Below are positions 62,039 through 64,000 of a stretch of DNA of 64,000 nucleotides, in pieces. This DNA comes from JBCDJG01 sp038748065. GTDB lineage: Bacteria; Pseudomonadota; Gammaproteobacteria; Pseudomonadales; Halieaceae. Both the position numbers and the translations under genes were made by a program. The stretch covers positions 27,894 to 91,893 of the forward strand of contig JBCDJG010000015.1 of the NCBI GenBank assembly GCA_038748065.1, given 5' to 3'. The notes under the pieces are model-generated. The model saw only the letters and a list, made by a program, of their open reading frames with translations, had not been told where the DNA came from and searched no databases. Numbering within the stretch: position 1 is the first letter of the stretch; each line of letters begins with the position of its first letter.

Positions 62039-63163
62039 ATGAGCGAAGATTCACAATTCTCGTTTGACGTCGTGATAGTGGGCGGCGGCGCGGCTGGCGT
62101 TGGCGTAGCAGTGGCGCTCAAGCATGCGGGAATCGAAAACTTTGCCATCTTCGAGCGCAGTTTCATTGGCGCTTCGTTCGCAGCCTGGCCAGATGAGACA
62201 CAGTTCATCACCCCGTCATTTCCAACCAACTCGATTGGCATGCTCGACCTCAACTCGATCGCCGTTGGTGTTTCACCGGGTTACAGCCTGCAGTTAGAGC
62301 ATCCAACGGGCAGAGATTTCGCCACCCATCTGCAGGCGATAGTTGAGCACTTCGAACTTCCTACGCGCGAACAGGTGGACGTGACCCGAGTACTCAAGGA
62401 AGGTGAGGGCTTTCACATTGAGACCAGCGATCAGGTCTTTACCACCAAACACGTCATCTGGGCGGCCGGCGAGTTTCAATACCCGCGCCGCATGGCCTTC
62501 CCCGGCGCCGAACTCTGTCGGCATACAGCGACGATCGCAAGTTACGACGATATCGAAGGCGATGACGTAATCATCATAGGTGGCTACGAAAGCGGTATGG
62601 ACGCCGCCTACCACCTGGCCTATCGCGATAAACGTGTCAGGGTCTTCGACAGCGCTTGTCCCTGGGAGAATCTCAGTTCCGATCCCAGCGTGGCGCTGTC
62701 ACCTTTTACGCTGGATCGGATGCGCGAGGACTGGTTTTTCGAGCAGGTCGAACTGTATGGCAATCTACCGATTGTCTCGGTCAGGCAAGCTGCCGAGGGT
62801 TACGAGGTGATTGCGGCTGATGGCACTGAAATGCATACCAACGTCCAGCCACTGTGGGCCGGTGGTTTCGAAGGCAGTCATGCCCTGGTTTCACATCTGT
62901 TTGAAGCCCGCGATGACGGCCTGCCTTTGCTGAACGACAGCGACGAGTCAACCTTGGTGCCTGGCATATTCCTGTGTGGGCCATCGGTGCGGCACGAAAA
63001 CCACATTTTTTGCTTCATCTACAAGTTTCGGCAACGCTTCGCCGTGGTCGCCAAGGCCATCGCCAACTCGCTCGACCTGCCCGCCGAAGAGCTCGAGAGT
63101 TATCGGGCCTGGGGTATGTATCTCGATGATCTTTCATGCTGCGGTGAAGAATGCCTGTGCTGA
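62039..63163 (+). CDS. Two-dinucleotide flavoprotein with a CCxxxCxC tail
   Basis: 374 residues. The FAD motif VVIVGGGAAGVGVAVALKHAG opens it and a second Rossmann motif, VIIIGGYESGMDAAYHLA near 180, should bind NAD(P)H. Overall it resembles YpdA/CzcO-like oxidoreductases. There is no thioredoxin-reductase CxxC in the middle. The chain ends in SCCGEECLC, four cysteines in eight residues, which could bind a metal or act as a thiol relay. It shares its promoter region and Zur-type box with hisI2, which links it to zinc limitation (inference). Confidence 0.72.
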   Translation: MSEDSQFSFDVVIVGGGAAGVGVAVALKHAGIENFAIFERSFIGASFAAWPDETQFITPSFPTNSIGMLDLNSIAVGVSPGYSLQLEHPTGRDFATHLQAIVEHFELPTREQVDVTRVLKEGEGFHIETSDQVFTTKHVIWAAGEFQYPRRMAFPGAELCRHTATIASYDDIEGDDVIIIGGYESGMDAAYHLAYRDKRVRVFDSACPWENLSSDPSVALSPFTLDRMREDWFFEQVELYGNLPIVSVRQAAEGYEVIAADGTEMHTNVQPLWAGGFEGSHALVSHLFEARDDGLPLLNDSDESTLVPGIFLCGPSVRHENHIFCFIYKFRQRFAVVAKAIANSLDLPAEELESYRAWGMYLDDLSCCGEECLC

Positions 63164-63197
63164 CAGCGGCGCGCTGCATCACCCAAGGAAAATCGTC

Positions 63198-64000
63198 TCA
63201 ACGCATGACAGTCTGGCGCGTAGCGGGATTCAGGTCTTCGTTAGGGTCAGTGACCAGGTTAGCAGGAAAGTAGACCGAGACAGCAGGGTCCGTCGCGTCG
63301 AGACATAAAAGATGATTGTTATCGCTATCGCCCTTATCGCCGAGCGAGAAGGGCCGGACTAGCCGCTGCTTTCCCTGTGCACCCGCAACGGTAACTTCGT
63401 AGGCCAATCGGATGCTGTCGTCCACCTCGTCACCACCCGGCAGCGTTACTCCCCCCTGCCAGGTCACCCGGATCACTTGCGCGGTGCCCTCAGGACAGGC
63501 GCTGCCCCCGCCCCAGGGTAGCCGAGTCGCAGCACGGCCAAGATTCCATTCCTGCGCAGGCACGGTCTCTGACCAGCTTAGCGATGGCCCGTTCTCCAGG
63601 CGAACAACACCGACCTCGCGACCGCGAAAGTTAAGCGTCTTGTCTATCGACAGTACATGACCCACGATCCGCACGAGACTGGGTTGATCATCAGCGCTGC
63701 CCAGTTCGCCCACCACGAGTACAGTGCGCCACTCACCAAAGTCATCCGCTGGCGCCAGCGTAACGCAAGAAATCTGCCCGAGCTTGCCTGACTCTGTCCG
63801 CACTTCGAAGTCACCGGCCTGAACGCTTTCGATGTCCAGCTCGTGAGAGAAAATCACCGGCATGCCGTCTTTACCTGCAGCACCATCACAGATGCCCAGG
63901 TTGGACGCCCGCGGCAGCTGGTTGTCGAGGCCAAAGAAAGCCGACAACAGCTCAGCTGTACGGCCGGCAGCATCCACCGACGCAAGAACATCAGTTACTG
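63198..64000 (-). CDS. C-terminal part of an unknown protein, cut by the window edge
   Basis: The minus frame stays open from the window end to a stop at 63198, and the GTG at 63975-63977 is unlikely to be the true start because in-frame coding continues beyond it. The visible 267 codons are rich in beta-strand patterns (DFEVRTESGKLG, RVTWQGGVTLPGGDEVD), lack membrane helices and contain five scattered cysteines. No family is recognised. An exported or calcium-type beta protein is possible but unproven. Confidence 0.5.
   Translation of the reverse strand, partial: VTDVLASVDAAGRTAELLSAFFGLDNQLPRASNLGICDGAAGKDGMPVIFSHELDIESVQAGDFEVRTESGKLGQISCVTLAPADDFGEWRTVLVVGELGSADDQPSLVRIVGHVLSIDKTLNFRGREVGVVRLENGPSLSWSETVPAQEWNLGRAATRLPWGGGSACPEGTAQVIRVTWQGGVTLPGGDEVDDSIRLAYEVTVAGAQGKQRLVRPFSLGDKGDSDNNHLLCLDATDPAVSVYFPANLVTDPNEDLNPATRQTVMR

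Overview
The window looks like a chromosomal segment of a marine, aerobic, heterotrophic gammaproteobacterium. An OM60/NOR5-type (Halieaceae) relative is my best guess: TonB receptors and POT peptide transporters are present, there are many secreted hydrolases, and a complete Mg-chelatase operon suggests aerobic anoxygenic phototrophy. The lineage is inferred from gene content, not measured. I saw no rRNA, tRNA, IS element, CRISPR array or phage genes. Coding density is high, and several convergent genes abut or overlap.

Layout. 1-6.3 kb: end of a gene entering from the left, a NTF2-like/MDR oxidoreductase/NTF2-like operon, a DNRLRE lipoprotein, a DUF1772/NmrA pair and an AraC regulator. 6.5-19.2 kb: a PepSY membrane operon followed by a striking set of hydrolases that resemble all three nylon-oligomer hydrolases. 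These are an amidase like NylA, two SxxK serine hydrolases like NylB and a secreted N-terminal-nucleophile hydrolase like NylC. They sit with a LysR regulator, a POT transporter and a TonB receptor, which together suggest import and breakdown of an unusual oligoamide or peptide. 19.3-28.6 kb: MOSC protein, YhhQ-type transporter, 2OG oxygenase, a porin that apparently starts at CTG, a tandemly duplicated LssY_C lipoprotein, a sulfotransferase-like protein and an exported agmatine-deiminase-family enzyme. 28.7-37.6 kb: a cytosolic BtuF-like protein divergent from bchI-bchH-bchD plus a GST-like gene, with a TGT-N12-ACA (CrtJ/PpsR-type) palindrome between them. 37.6-43.2 kb: a second POT transporter, a dipeptide epimerase, an ATP-grasp/TauD pair and a PhyH-type dioxygenase, possibly a small amino-acid or peptide tailoring locus. 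43.3-48.3 kb: two HupE/UreJ proteins, a CadC-like TPR regulator, a tautomerase and an orphan HerA ATPase.

48.4-63.2 kb reads as a zinc-starvation island. It holds a COG0523 (CobW) GTPase, a dihydroorotase and the zinc-independent GTP cyclohydrolase FolE2, and it also holds a DksA that has lost three of four zinc cysteines and a HisI that has lost one zinc cysteine. Near-identical Zur-type boxes lie upstream of the dihydroorotase, upstream of a 72-residue unknown protein, and between hisI and a divergent flavoprotein with a CCxxxCxC tail. The 72-residue protein and the flavoprotein are therefore candidate new members of a zinc-limitation response. Inside the island are an unrelated TetR/haloalkane-dehalogenase/flavodoxin-fold cassette with two clear operators, a DUF819 transporter and a Tat-exported epimerase-fold protein. 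The window ends inside a gene of unknown function.
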